A stretch of DNA of 5,540 nt from Campylobacterales bacterium (lineage in GTDB: Bacteria; Campylobacterota; Campylobacteria; Campylobacterales; Nitratiruptoraceae). The notes under the pieces were generated by a model. It did not search any database and was not told where the DNA came from. It was given only the letters and a program-made list of their open reading frames with translations. The translations under genes and the position numbers were made by a program. Shown here piece after piece: positions 1 to 5,540 of the stretch (the stretch's first letter is position 1; every line of letters begins with the position of its first letter). The stretch covers positions 1 to 5,540 of the forward strand of contig JAMOUF010000305.1 in NCBI GenBank assembly GCA_027068245.1. Direction: 5' to 3'.

Positions 1-234
1 TCCGGTTTTCAACTCCATAATATATGGGATTACAAGGGCTTTAAGCAATCTTTTCGCCCTGTTCCTTTTAACCGCTTTGCCAACCTTTTTACTGGCTACA
101 AAGCCCACCCTCTTTTGAGGCCCCTCTTTATAAAAAAGGACGAAAAAGGGAGTATGAAAAACCTTTGAGTTTCTATATATTTTGTCAAACTCCCTTTTGC
201 CCTTTAATGTGGCAACCCCTTTTAAACTGCCAAT
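1..234 (-). CDS. rnpA: RNase P protein component, 5' part (cut by left window edge)
   Basis: This is the protein cofactor of RNase P, which binds the catalytic RNA and helps it trim 5' leaders from precursor tRNAs in the cytoplasm. The 78 visible residues include [11 protein letters not shown] near the N-terminus, [12 protein letters not shown] in the centre, and the family signature VKRNRAKR at about residues 55-62 (the RNR motif). About 30-40 C-terminal residues are missing beyond the window edge. The start is unusual. An in-frame TAG at 241-243 is followed by only AAA AAA ATT before Gly-Ser-Leu-Lys, and no ATG, GTG or TTG occurs before the conserved region. I therefore place the start at ATT (232-234), preceded by AAAGG nine bases upstream, giving [13 protein letters not shown]. 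This overlaps the end of rpmH by 13 bases in another frame, which suggests translational coupling. Identity is confident from the motif and the rpmH neighbour; the start is inference. Confidence 0.9.
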   Translation of the reverse strand, partial: MGSLKGVATLKGKREFDKIYRNSKVFHTPFFVLFYKEGPQKRVGFVASKKVGKAVKRNRAKRLLKALVIPYIMELKTG

Positions 235-356
235 TTTTTTCTACCTTTGGCGCGTCTGGCGTTTATAACTTTTCTTCCGCTTTTCGTTTTCATTCTGGCT
301 CGAAAACCATGGGTTCTCTTTCTTCTGGTGTTGTGTGGCTGGTAAGTTCTTTTCAT
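222..356 (-). CDS. rpmH: 50S ribosomal protein L34
   Basis: L34 is a small, very basic protein of the large ribosomal subunit that binds 23S rRNA. The frame encodes 44 residues starting [18 protein letters not shown] and ending GRKKLAV, with about 40% arginine plus lysine. The pattern KRTYQP-x(2)-RRKR-x-HGFRARM-x-TKSGR-x-V-x-(N/x)-RR-x-KGR is diagnostic of the family, and the length is typical. The ATG at 354-356 is preceded by AAGGAG with about eight bases to the start. It is first in the rpmH-rnpA pair, which is nearly universal in bacteria, and it overlaps rnpA by 13 bases. An inverted repeat in its leader includes the ribosome binding site. It lies downstream of clpB on the same strand, so read-through from clpB is possible because the terminator between them looks weak. 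Confidence 0.97.
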   Translation of the reverse strand: MKRTYQPHNTRRKRTHGFRARMKTKSGRKVINARRAKGRKKLAV

Positions 357-366
357 AAAGAAATCT

Positions 367-386
367 CCTTCATAATATTTTGAAGG
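367..386 (-). repeat. Inverted repeat in the rpmH leader, overlapping the ribosome binding site
   Basis: Reading toward rpmH, CCTTCA and TGAAGG form a perfect 6-bp inverted repeat around an 8-base AT-only loop. The 3' arm contains most of the AAGGAG ribosome binding site of rpmH. As RNA it could form a small hairpin that hides this site. The stem is short, so a regulatory role is inference. Confidence 0.4.
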
Positions 387-417
387 ATAAGTTTACTAAA
401 AAATAGCTTAAAGTGGG

Positions 418-448
418 ATTAGAAGATTTGATTTACGGGGGTTGTAAA
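418..448 (-). promoter_or_regulatory. Candidate promoter of rpmH-rnpA
   Basis: On the minus strand TTTACA (443-448, five of six to TTGACA) is followed after 19 bases by TCTAAT (418-423, five of six to TATAAT). This would give a leader of about 55 bases before rpmH. The spacer is longer than ideal and the -35 box lies against the clpB terminator hairpin. It is the best match in the 102-base gap between clpB and rpmH, but only a candidate. Confidence 0.25.
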
Positions 449-473
449 GGGCGGGAGGTTAAACCCTCTGCCC
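449..473 (-). terminator. Weak GC-rich hairpin at the clpB stop codon
   Basis: On the minus strand GGGC-A-GAGG can pair with CCTC-CC-GCCC around a short GTTTAA loop that contains the clpB TAA stop. The stem is GC-rich but interrupted by a small internal loop, and only TTTA follows it rather than a proper T-tract. It may be an inefficient intrinsic terminator that leaves some read-through into rpmH. Confidence 0.35.
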
Positions 474-3047
474 GTTTACATATACTACTATCTCGTCGCC
501 TTCCGCGTCGAATTTCACGCTGTCGCCCTCTTTTACCTTCTCTTCGAGTATCAGCTCGGCAAGCCTGTCCTCTACAAGTTCGTAAAGAGCTCTTTTTAGC
601 GGTCTCGCACCATATACCGGATCGAATCCCGCTCTGGCGATAAGCTTTTTGGCACTCTCTGTAAGCTCGACTTTGATGTCCTGCTCTTTAAGTTTTTCTT
701 GAATCTTTTTAAACAAAATGTCGACGATTTTCTCGATCTCTTTTTCACCCAATGGGTTGAATATAACGATATCGTCAAGCCTGTTTAGAAATTCTGGCTT
801 AAAGTATCTTTTTAGCTCGTCTTTGACGGCTTTCTCCCTGTCCTCAGGGTCTTTGAACTCCATTATCTTGTCGCTGGCGATGTTGCTTGTCATAATGATA
901 ATGGTGTTTCTAAAATCGACCGTAACGCCTTTGTTGTCAGTCAGCCTTCCGTCGTCAAGCACCTGTAGAAGGATGTTGAATACATCCGGATGGGCCTTTT
1001 CTATCTCGTCGAAAAGAATTACGCTGTAAGGCTTTCTTCTGACAGCCTCTGTAAGCTGTCCGCCCTCATCGTATCCAACATATCCCGGAGGTGCACCGAC
1101 AAGTCTTGAAACCGCGTGTTTCTCCATATATTCGCTCATATCGATTCTAATAAGAGCTTTCTCCGTATCGAACAAAAATCTCGCAAGCGTTTTGGCTGTC
1201 TCGGTCTTACCGACACCTGTTGGTCCTAAGAACATAAAGCTTCCTATTGGCCTGTTGGTATCGGATAGGCCCGCTTTGTTTCTTTTAATGGCCCTTGCCA
1301 CCGCTTTGATCGCCTGGTCCTGTCCGACCACATATTTTCTAAGCTCGTCTTCGATATGAAGAATCTTCTCTTTTTCGCTCTGCAACATCTTGCTTACAGG
1401 AATTCCGGTCCACTTGCTGACGATTTTGGCTATCATCTCCTCGTCAACCGCAAGCTTCAACAGCGTTCCTTTTTTCTCAAGCTCCTGCCACTTTTTATTG
1501 AGCTCTTCAAGCTCTTTTTCGAGCTGTGGAATCTCGCCATACTCGATTTTCGCCGCTTTTTCGAGATTTCCCTCTCTTTTGGCTTTTTCCGCCTCGGCCT
1601 TTAGTTTTTCTATCTTCTCTTTTATCTCGGCGATTTTTTCGAAAATCTCTTTTTCCATCTGGAACTGGGCCTCAAGCTGTCTTTTCTTCTCTTCAAGCTC
1701 GGCCAGCTCTTTTTCTATCTCTTTTAGACGCTCTTCGTTCTTCTTGCTCTTCTCCATCAAAAGAGCCTCTTTTTCAACGAGGAGCTGCTGTATCTTTCTT
1801 TTTACCATCAACAGCTCAAAAGGCTCGGACTCTATCTGCATTCTAAGTTCCGCGGCAGCCTCGTCTATAAGGTCGATAGCCTTGTCCGGAAGGTATCTGT
1901 CGGTGATGTATCTGACACTTAGCTTCACCGCGGCAACGAGTGCGCTGTCTAGGATTTGGACCTTATGGTGCGCCTCTAATCTCTCTCTGATACCCCTTAA
2001 AATCTGCAACGCCTCTTCCGGGCTTGGCTCTTCCACTTTTACAGGCTGGAACCTTCTTTGAAGGGCCGCATCTTTTTCAAAGTATTTTCTATACTCTTTA
2101 AGCGTGGTAGCACCAATCGTATGCAGCTCGCCCCTTGCAAGTGCGGGCTTCAAGATGTTCGCCGCATCCATACTTCCCTCGCTGGCGCCTGCGCCAACAA
2201 TCGTGTGAATCTCGTCGATAAAGAGGATTATGTTTCCGGCTTTTTTCACCTCTTCTATAACGGCTTTCAGCCTGTCCTCGAACTCTCCTCTATATTTGGC
2301 GCCTGCTACAAGAGCCGTCATATCGAGGGCGATAACTCTTTTGTTTTGAAGGCTCAATGGAACCTCTTTGTTTACGATTCTTTGCGCCAGTCCTTCAACG
2401 ATGGCCGTTTTACCAACGCCAGGCTCACCTATAAGAATCGGGTTGTTTTTCGTCTTTCTGATAAGAATCTGCATAACCCTGTGAATCTCCTCGTCCCGTC
2501 CTATAACCGGGTCAAGCTCTCCCTCTGCCGCCTTTTTGGTAAGGTCGATACCGTATTTTTCAAGTGCGTCGAGGTTCTCGTCGGCAGTCTGGGACTCGAT
2601 CTTTTTACCGCCTCTTATAGCCTCGAGCGTCTTTTTAAGCTCGAAAAGGTCAACATATTTGCCAAGTATCTCTTTTATTACCGGATGATCCAGATTCGCT
2701 TCAAGCCATGTATCAACCGCAAGGTATTTATCACCCAGTTTTACCATAAGGCCTTCGGCTTTTTGCAGGCTCTCAGCCAGGCCTCTGGATATCTTTATGT
2801 TCTCTTTGGTTATGGAGCTGACTTTTGGCAGCCTGTCCGCGGCGCTTTTTACCTCAAGCTCCAAAGCCGCCTTGTCTACGCCCAGTTTGTTCAGGGCCTG
2901 GTTGAGGATACTGCTGCTGTCTGTCAGCAGGGCCCAAAGCATATGGACCACATCCACTTCCGGGTTTTTGTTGTGTAAAGCCAGACTCACCGCACTGTCG
3001 ATGGTTTCGGTCATCTTGTGCGTGAGTTTTTCAAATATATTACTCAT
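459..3047 (-). CDS. clpB: ATP-dependent disaggregase ClpB (Hsp100)
   Basis: ClpB is a cytoplasmic hexameric AAA+ machine that, with DnaK, pulls polypeptides out of heat-induced aggregates. The 862 residues match the family length (about 857). In order: a Clp N-terminal domain (about 1-145); AAA-1 with Walker A GEPGVGKT (207-214), pore loop KYRG (251-254), Walker B ILFIDE (274-279) and arginine finger RRF (331-333); the coiled-coil middle domain (about 405-525), very rich in Lys and Glu; AAA-2 with Walker A GPTGVGKT (608-615), pore loop GYVGY (655-659), Walker B VILFDE (676-681), sensor SN (721-722) and sensor-2 GARP (813-816). The middle domain distinguishes it from ClpA and ClpX, and no ClpP-binding IGF/L loop was noticed. 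The ATG at 3045-3047 has AGGAG about seven bases upstream and gives the standard N-terminus. All ATPase residues checked are present, so it should be active. A consensus promoter overlapped by a nested inverted repeat lies just upstream, suggesting repressor control. Confidence 0.98.
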   Translation of the reverse strand: MSNIFEKLTHKMTETIDSAVSLALHNKNPEVDVVHMLWALLTDSSSILNQALNKLGVDKAALELEVKSAADRLPKVSSITKENIKISRGLAESLQKAEGLMVKLGDKYLAVDTWLEANLDHPVIKEILGKYVDLFELKKTLEAIRGGKKIESQTADENLDALEKYGIDLTKKAAEGELDPVIGRDEEIHRVMQILIRKTKNNPILIGEPGVGKTAIVEGLAQRIVNKEVPLSLQNKRVIALDMTALVAGAKYRGEFEDRLKAVIEEVKKAGNIILFIDEIHTIVGAGASEGSMDAANILKPALARGELHTIGATTLKEYRKYFEKDAALQRRFQPVKVEEPSPEEALQILRGIRERLEAHHKVQILDSALVAAVKLSVRYITDRYLPDKAIDLIDEAAAELRMQIESEPFELLMVKRKIQQLLVEKEALLMEKSKKNEERLKEIEKELAELEEKKRQLEAQFQMEKEIFEKIAEIKEKIEKLKAEAEKAKREGNLEKAAKIEYGEIPQLEKELEELNKKWQELEKKGTLLKLAVDEEMIAKIVSKWTGIPVSKMLQSEKEKILHIEDELRKYVVGQDQAIKAVARAIKRNKAGLSDTNRPIGSFMFLGPTGVGKTETAKTLARFLFDTEKALIRIDMSEYMEKHAVSRLVGAPPGYVGYDEGGQLTEAVRRKPYSVILFDEIEKAHPDVFNILLQVLDDGRLTDNKGVTVDFRNTIIIMTSNIASDKIMEFKDPEDREKAVKDELKRYFKPEFLNRLDDIVIFNPLGEKEIEKIVDILFKKIQEKLKEQDIKVELTESAKKLIARAGFDPVYGARPLKRALYELVEDRLAELILEEKVKEGDSVKFDAEGDEIVVYVNGQRV

Positions 3048-3078
3048 TTCGCTCTCCTTTTTAATTTTAGTTTAAGAA

Positions 3079-3107
3079 ATTATATAATTTAAGCCGGATA
3101 ATGTCAA
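3079..3107 (-). promoter_or_regulatory. Perfect consensus sigma-70 promoter of clpB
   Basis: On the minus strand TTGACA (3102-3107) is followed by exactly 17 bases and then TATAAT (3079-3084). All twelve positions match the housekeeping consensus. Transcription should begin near the A at 3072-3073, giving a leader of about 25 bases with AGGAG before the clpB ATG. Such a promoter would be strong and constitutive unless repressed, and the overlapping inverted repeat supplies a candidate operator. Confidence 0.8.
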
Positions 3108-3127
3108 GTTAGTTGACACCGGCTTAA
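3089..3127. promoter_or_regulatory. Nested inverted repeat, candidate operator between clpB and ctpA
   Basis: Outer arms TTAAGCCGG (3089-3097) and CCGGCTTAA (3119-3127) form a perfect 9-bp inverted repeat. Inside lie perfect 5-bp arms GTCAA (3103-3107) and TTGAC (3113-3117), separated by GTTAG. The element covers the -35 box and most of the spacer of the clpB promoter, and lies upstream of the predicted clpB start site. It is therefore more likely a DNA-binding site than an RNA structure of the clpB transcript. It does not match CIRCE (TTAGCACTC-N9-GAGTGCTAA, HrcA) or HAIR (CTTGAGT-N7-ACTCAAG, HspR). The binding protein is unknown; a heat-shock repressor is an inference from position. Confidence 0.5.
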
Positions 3128-3141
3128 GTTAAGTTTAAACT
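3113..3141 (+). promoter_or_regulatory. Possible distal promoter toward ctpA
   Basis: The right inner arm of the nested inverted repeat provides TTGACA (3113-3118) on the plus strand. After 17 bases comes TAAACT (3136-3141), four of six to TATAAT. If used, it would give a leader of about 130 bases before ctpA. The weak -10 box keeps this tentative. Confidence 0.3.
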
Positions 3142-3142
3142 T
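3131..3142. repeat. 12-bp perfect palindrome in the clpB-ctpA spacer
   Basis: AAGTTTAAACTT reads the same on both strands and overlaps the -10 box of the possible distal ctpA promoter. It is AT-rich, in a spacer where TTAAG/CTTAA recurs several times (about 3072, 3089, 3124, 3129 and 3145), so it could be a second protein-binding site or compositional chance. Confidence 0.35.
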
Positions 3143-3147
3143 TCTTA

Positions 3148-3160
3148 AACTCCTGGAGTT
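3148..3160. repeat. 13-bp inverted repeat AACTCC-T-GGAGTT
   Basis: Perfect 6-bp arms flank a single central T. It sits six bases right of the 12-bp palindrome and about 40 bases upstream of the clpB -35 box. The spacing and symmetry suit a dimeric regulator site, but no family can be named. Confidence 0.35.
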
Positions 3161-3203
3161 AATATAACAAAAATGAGCTTAAAATTTTGGGACTTTTGTT
3201 GCA

Positions 3204-3244
3204 TTGGGATGTTTAGCCAAATTTTAGTATACTTTTTCTATAAT
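3204..3244 (+). promoter_or_regulatory. Proximal promoter region of the ctpA-purC-purS operon
   Basis: Two candidate -10 boxes overlap here: TATACT (3228-3233), with TTGGGA (3204-3209) 18 bases upstream, and a perfect TATAAT (3239-3244) without a good -35 box. Campylobacter and Helicobacter housekeeping promoters commonly depend on the -10 box and an AT-rich upstream region rather than a -35 box, so TATAAT alone is plausible. It would start transcription near 3251, leaving a short leader containing AAGGA (3267-3271) before the ctpA ATG. Confidence 0.5.
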
Positions 3245-3276
3245 ATCATTAAAATTTATAAACTTTAAGGATCAAG

Positions 3277-4572
3277 ATGAAAATTAAACCATTTTATATC
3301 GGTGTGGCCGCCGCCATAGCCGTCACAACCACCATTTTCGCAAAGACAAGCGTCGAGGAGAACATCACAAAAAAGATAGAGGCGATTTCTAAATTTACCA
3401 AAGTGGTAAATACGGTAGAGACTTACTACGTCGATCCTTTGACTATAGAGGAGATCATAACCAAAGCCCTAAAGGGCCTGCTTAGCAACCTGGACGCCCA
3501 CTCGGCGTATCTGGATAAAAAACACTACAAAGAGCTTCAGATACAGACATCAGGAGAGTTTGGAGGACTTGGCATTACCGTTGGGATGAGAGATGGCGCT
3601 CTTACCGTCATAGCACCGCTGGAAGGGACGCCTGCGGACAAGGCCGGATTGAAACCCGGGGATATAATCCTAAAAATCAACGACAAATCAACCCTGGATA
3701 TGACGCTTGACGAGGCGGTATCCCTGATGAGGGGCAAGCCTGGAACCAAGATAAAACTCACCATATACAGAAAAGGCGTTCCAAAGCCATTCGTGGTGGA
3801 GATTACAAGGGCTATCATAAAAGTAGACTCGGTTTATGCGAAACATATACTAAAGCCCGATATCCTGTACCTTAGAATCACCAATTTCGACAAAAAAGTG
3901 GTTGACGAGGTGAAAAAGATTCTTAGAAAAAACCCAAAGACCAAGGGTATCGTCATAGACCTTAGAAACAATCCCGGAGGACTTTTGAGCCAGGCCGTGG
4001 GCCTTTCGGACCTCTTTATAGAAAAAGGGGTCATTGTAAGCCAGAAGGGGCGTATCAAATCGGAGAACAGAACATATTACGCACATAAAAGCGGCACTAT
4101 AAAAGATATCCCTCTGGTTGTTTTGGTAAACGGCGGAAGCGCCAGCGCCAGCGAAATCGTAAGCGGCGCCCTGCAAGACCATCACAGGGCGGTGATAGTG
4201 GGTGAGAAGACCTTTGGAAAAGGGAGCGTCCAGGTGATACTTCCTATCGGAAAAGATGAGGCGATAAAGCTTACCATCGCCAGATACTACCTGCCAAGCG
4301 GCAGAACCATACAGGCAAAAGGGATAACCCCAGACATCATAGCCTATCCTGGAAAGGTGGAGAAAAAAGAGGACGCCTTCGCCATAAAAGAGGCGGAGCT
4401 GAAGGCCCACCTAAAGAGCGAGCTGGAGAAAATCGACTCCAACGCCACAAAAAAAGAGGATAAAAAAGAGGATAAAAACCTCATAGACGAGGAGAAACTC
4501 TACAACGACGCACAGCTCAAAGAGGCGTATGACGTATTGAAAGCTTTAATAATCACAAAGGAGAGGAATTGA
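3277..4572 (+). CDS. ctpA: Carboxyl-terminal processing protease CtpA (S41 family)
   Basis: This is a serine protease with a Ser-Lys dyad that clips C-terminal ends of envelope proteins, expected in the periplasm. The 431 residues begin with a short basic stretch and a hydrophobic segment (about 6-22, possible cleavage after A22 or retention as an anchor). They continue with a PDZ domain (about 92-178, including the GLGI motif and the [12 protein letters not shown] core) and the S41 core (about 190-355). Expected catalytic residues are present: Ser290 in NGGSASASE, Lys315 in FGKGSVQ and Gln319. The spacing of 25 and 29 residues from the serine equals that of Bacillus CtpB. DLRNNPGG (228-235) is also typical. 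The tail after about 360 is strongly charged, with a KKED tandem repeat. ATG at 3277 has AAGGA five bases upstream. The stop overlaps purC by four bases. The same order, ctpA-purC-purS, is remembered from C. jejuni. The in vivo substrate cannot be told from sequence. Confidence 0.95.
   Translation: MKIKPFYIGVAAAIAVTTTIFAKTSVEENITKKIEAISKFTKVVNTVETYYVDPLTIEEIITKALKGLLSNLDAHSAYLDKKHYKELQIQTSGEFGGLGITVGMRDGALTVIAPLEGTPADKAGLKPGDIILKINDKSTLDMTLDEAVSLMRGKPGTKIKLTIYRKGVPKPFVVEITRAIIKVDSVYAKHILKPDILYLRITNFDKKVVDEVKKILRKNPKTKGIVIDLRNNPGGLLSQAVGLSDLFIEKGVIVSQKGRIKSENRTYYAHKSGTIKDIPLVVLVNGGSASASEIVSGALQDHHRAVIVGEKTFGKGSVQVILPIGKDEAIKLTIARYYLPSGRTIQAKGITPDIIAYPGKVEKKEDAFAIKEAELKAHLKSELEKIDSNATKKEDKKEDKNLIDEEKLYNDAQLKEAYDVLKALIITKERN
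4450..4473 (+). repeat. 12-bp perfect tandem duplication in the ctpA tail
   Basis: Two exact copies of AAAAAAGAGGAT (4450-4461 and 4462-4473) encode Lys-Lys-Glu-Asp twice (residues 392-399), followed by another Lys. The unit is a multiple of three, so copy changes would keep the frame. It lies in the charged tail outside the protease core, where length changes are probably tolerated. Confidence 0.8.
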
Positions 4573-5291
4573 GAAAAAAGGAACTTCTGTATGAGGGAAA
4601 AGCCAAAAGAATCTGGAAAACCGATGATGAAAACCTTTTGATAGCCGAGTTCAAAGACGACCTTACGGCCTTTGATGCCCAGAAAAAAAGCGAGGCAAAA
4701 GGCAAGGGAGCCCTCAACTGCCAAATAAGCGCAAACCTTTTCAAACTGCTCGAGGAAAATGGAATTCCCACGCACTTCGTAGAGTGCATAAGCGAAAACG
4801 AGATGGTGGTGAAAAAAGCCGATATGATTATGATAGAGGTCGTAGTCAGAAACATCGCCACGGGCTCTTTGACAAAGAGGCTGGGAATTCCAGACGGCAC
4901 GAAGCTTCCTTTTGCTTTGGTGGAGTTCTACTATAAAAACGACGAGCTTCACGACCCGCTTATAAACGACGAGCACGCCCTTATACTCAATCTGGCCCAA
5001 AGCGAGAGCGAGCTGGAGGAGCTAAAGAGGCTGGGTCGGGAGATAAACGTGATTTTAAAGAGCTTTTTCGACAAGGCCAATCTGAATCTAGTGGATTTCA
5101 AGGTGGAGTTTGGCCGGGATAAAGATGGTAAAATAGTATTAGCCGATGAGATAAGTCCGGACAGCTGCCGTTTTTGGGATAAAAGTAGCGGCCAAAAACT
5201 TGACAAAGACCTTTTCAGACACGACCTTGGGGATATCAAGGTGGCTTATGAAGAGGTGCTTAGAAGAATTACAGAAGTTATGGGGGTCTAA
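4569..5291 (+). CDS. purC: Phosphoribosylaminoimidazole-succinocarboxamide synthase (SAICAR synthetase)
   Basis: PurC joins aspartate to CAIR using ATP to give SAICAR, a late step of de novo purine synthesis in the cytoplasm. The 240 residues match the short bacterial form. Visible signatures: YEGKAKR (8-14, nucleotide-binding strand), [11 protein letters not shown] (30-40), [10 protein letters not shown] (91-100), [10 protein letters not shown] (128-137), LVDFKVEFG (164-172), [14 protein letters not shown] (181-194) and [11 protein letters not shown]. All conserved blocks appear intact. The start is TTG at 4569-4571, supported by AAGGAG five bases upstream and by alignment of the family N-terminus directly after it; no ATG fits. 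The TTGA overlap with the ctpA stop implies coupled translation. The purC stop directly abuts the purS ATG, so the three genes should share a transcript. Confidence 0.97.
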   Translation: MRKKELLYEGKAKRIWKTDDENLLIAEFKDDLTAFDAQKKSEAKGKGALNCQISANLFKLLEENGIPTHFVECISENEMVVKKADMIMIEVVVRNIATGSLTKRLGIPDGTKLPFALVEFYYKNDELHDPLINDEHALILNLAQSESELEELKRLGREINVILKSFFDKANLNLVDFKVEFGRDKDGKIVLADEISPDSCRFWDKSSGQKLDKDLFRHDLGDIKVAYEEVLRRITEVMGV

Positions 5292-5537
5292 ATGAAAGCT
5301 GTTGTAAACATATATCTTAAAGAGGGGGTCCTGGACCCTCAGGGAAAGGCGGTACATCACGCGCTGCACTCTTTGGGATTTAGAAACACCGAGGATGTCA
5401 GGGTTGGAAAACAGATTGTGCTGAACCTTAAAGGTGAGATGGACGAGAAGGAGGCCAGAAAAGAGGTGGAGGATATGTGCGAAAAGCTTCTGGCCAACAC
5501 CGTCATAGAAGACTATACGATAGAGATAGTAAAATGA
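5292..5537 (+). CDS. purS: Phosphoribosylformylglycinamidine synthase subunit PurS
   Basis: PurS is the small subunit that bridges PurQ (glutaminase) and PurL (synthase) in the three-part FGAM synthase, which turns FGAR into FGAM in purine synthesis. The 81 residues match the family (about 80). Diagnostic features are the N-terminal strand MKAVVNIYLKEGVLDPQG (residues 1-18), then the helix AVHHALHSLGF (20-30), the VRVGKQIVLNL strand (36-46), and the C-terminal CEKLLANTVIEDYTIEI. The ATG follows the purC stop with no spacer (TAAATG), and a G-run (5282-5286) may serve as ribosome binding site, otherwise coupling is likely. The stop TGA (5535-5537) overlaps an ATG at 5534. Presence of a separate purS indicates the PurS/PurQ/PurL system rather than the large single-chain PurL of E. 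coli. Confidence 0.95.
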   Translation: MKAVVNIYLKEGVLDPQGKAVHHALHSLGFRNTEDVRVGKQIVLNLKGEMDEKEARKEVEDMCEKLLANTVIEDYTIEIVK

Positions 5538-5540
5538 ATG
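5534..5540 (+). CDS. purQ: Probable start of purQ, cut by right window edge
   Basis: ATG at 5534-5536 overlaps the purS stop as ATGA and would begin Met-Asn. A second ATG at 5538-5540 is in another frame and is also possible. Identity rests only on context: purQ follows purS in the remembered Campylobacter order and its product partners PurS. Too few codons are visible to confirm it. Confidence 0.3.

Noticed and set aside
372..377. TATTAT just before rpmH as a -10 box
   Set aside because: Transcription would start inside or after the ribosome binding site of rpmH, leaving the message without it.
165..383. Open frame of 72 codons on the plus strand over rnpA and rpmH
   Set aside because: The opposite strand encodes the unmistakable rpmH and rnpA sequences; this frame is their shadow.
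1390..2061. Open frame of 223 codons on the plus strand, extremely rich in Ser and Phe
   Set aside because: It is the antisense image of the Lys/Glu-rich coiled-coil middle domain of ClpB (AAA/GAA/GAG codons read backwards as TTT/TTC/CTC), not a real membrane or low-complexity protein.
2058..2978. Open frame of 306 codons on the plus strand opposite clpB
   Set aside because: It lies wholly inside clpB on the opposite strand, resembles no family I know, and is explained by the codon bias of a long conserved gene.
3048..3276. Search for CIRCE, canonical HAIR or CtsR sites in the clpB-ctpA spacer
   Set aside because: None of these consensus sequences is present. AACTCC-T-GGAGTT has ACTC and GAGT half-sites in the opposite order and with the wrong spacing for HAIR.
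4136..4154. Short GCCAGC repeats in ctpA
   Set aside because: They encode the Ser-Ala-Ser-Ala-Ser active-site loop, which is conserved at protein level, so no separate repeat element is implied.
3850..4410. Open frame of 186 codons on the minus strand within ctpA
   Set aside because: It is antisense to the conserved S41 protease core, has no recognisable motif and no credible ribosome binding site was noted.
5324..5340. GC-rich inverted repeat GGGTCC-T-GGACCC near the start of purS
   Set aside because: It encodes the conserved Gly-Val-Leu-Asp-Pro stretch of PurS, no T-tract follows, and the central loop is too short for a good hairpin. Probably coding coincidence.

Overview
The window reads as ordinary core chromosome of a member of the Campylobacterota (the former Epsilonproteobacteria), perhaps one of the less AT-rich free-living or thermophilic lineages. 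The argument rests on gene content and order. The series clpB (leftward), then ctpA-purC-purS (rightward), matches the arrangement I recall around Cj0509c to Cj0514 of Campylobacter jejuni. The lysine-, glutamate- and isoleucine-rich proteins, AT-rich spacers and frequent AGA/AGG arginine codons fit that group. No mobile element, tRNA, rRNA or CRISPR array is visible.

Left part (1-458), leftward strand: rpmH (ribosomal protein L34, 44 residues) overlaps the 5' end of rnpA (RNase P protein), which runs off the left edge. The rnpA frame has no ATG, GTG or TTG before its conserved part, so it probably starts with ATT inside the last codons of rpmH. The rpmH leader carries a small inverted repeat that includes its ribosome binding site.

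Middle (459-3047), leftward strand: a complete clpB disaggregase gene of 862 residues, with a weak GC-rich hairpin at its stop codon before the short spacer to rpmH.

Divergent spacer (3048-3276): this is the most interesting non-coding stretch. clpB has a perfect consensus housekeeping promoter (TTGACA, 17 bases, TATAAT). A nested inverted repeat (TTAAGCCGG arms around GTCAA/TTGAC arms) covers its -35 box and spacer. The right inner arm supplies a second TTGACA facing ctpA. This looks like an operator for a repressor shared between clpB and, possibly, ctpA. It is neither a CIRCE nor a canonical HAIR element. Nearer ctpA lies a second, AT-rich promoter region.

Right part (3277-5540), rightward strand: a tightly packed operon. 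ctpA (periplasmic S41 processing protease) overlaps purC (SAICAR synthetase, TTG start) by four bases. purC abuts purS (small FGAM synthase subunit), and a likely purQ start overlaps the purS stop. The pur genes supply successive steps of purine synthesis, while ctpA and clpB are protein quality-control factors on either side of a common regulatory spacer.

I found no strong candidate for a wholly new biological system. The points worth a second look are regulatory and translational: the clpB operator, the ATT start of rnpA, and the rpmH leader repeat.
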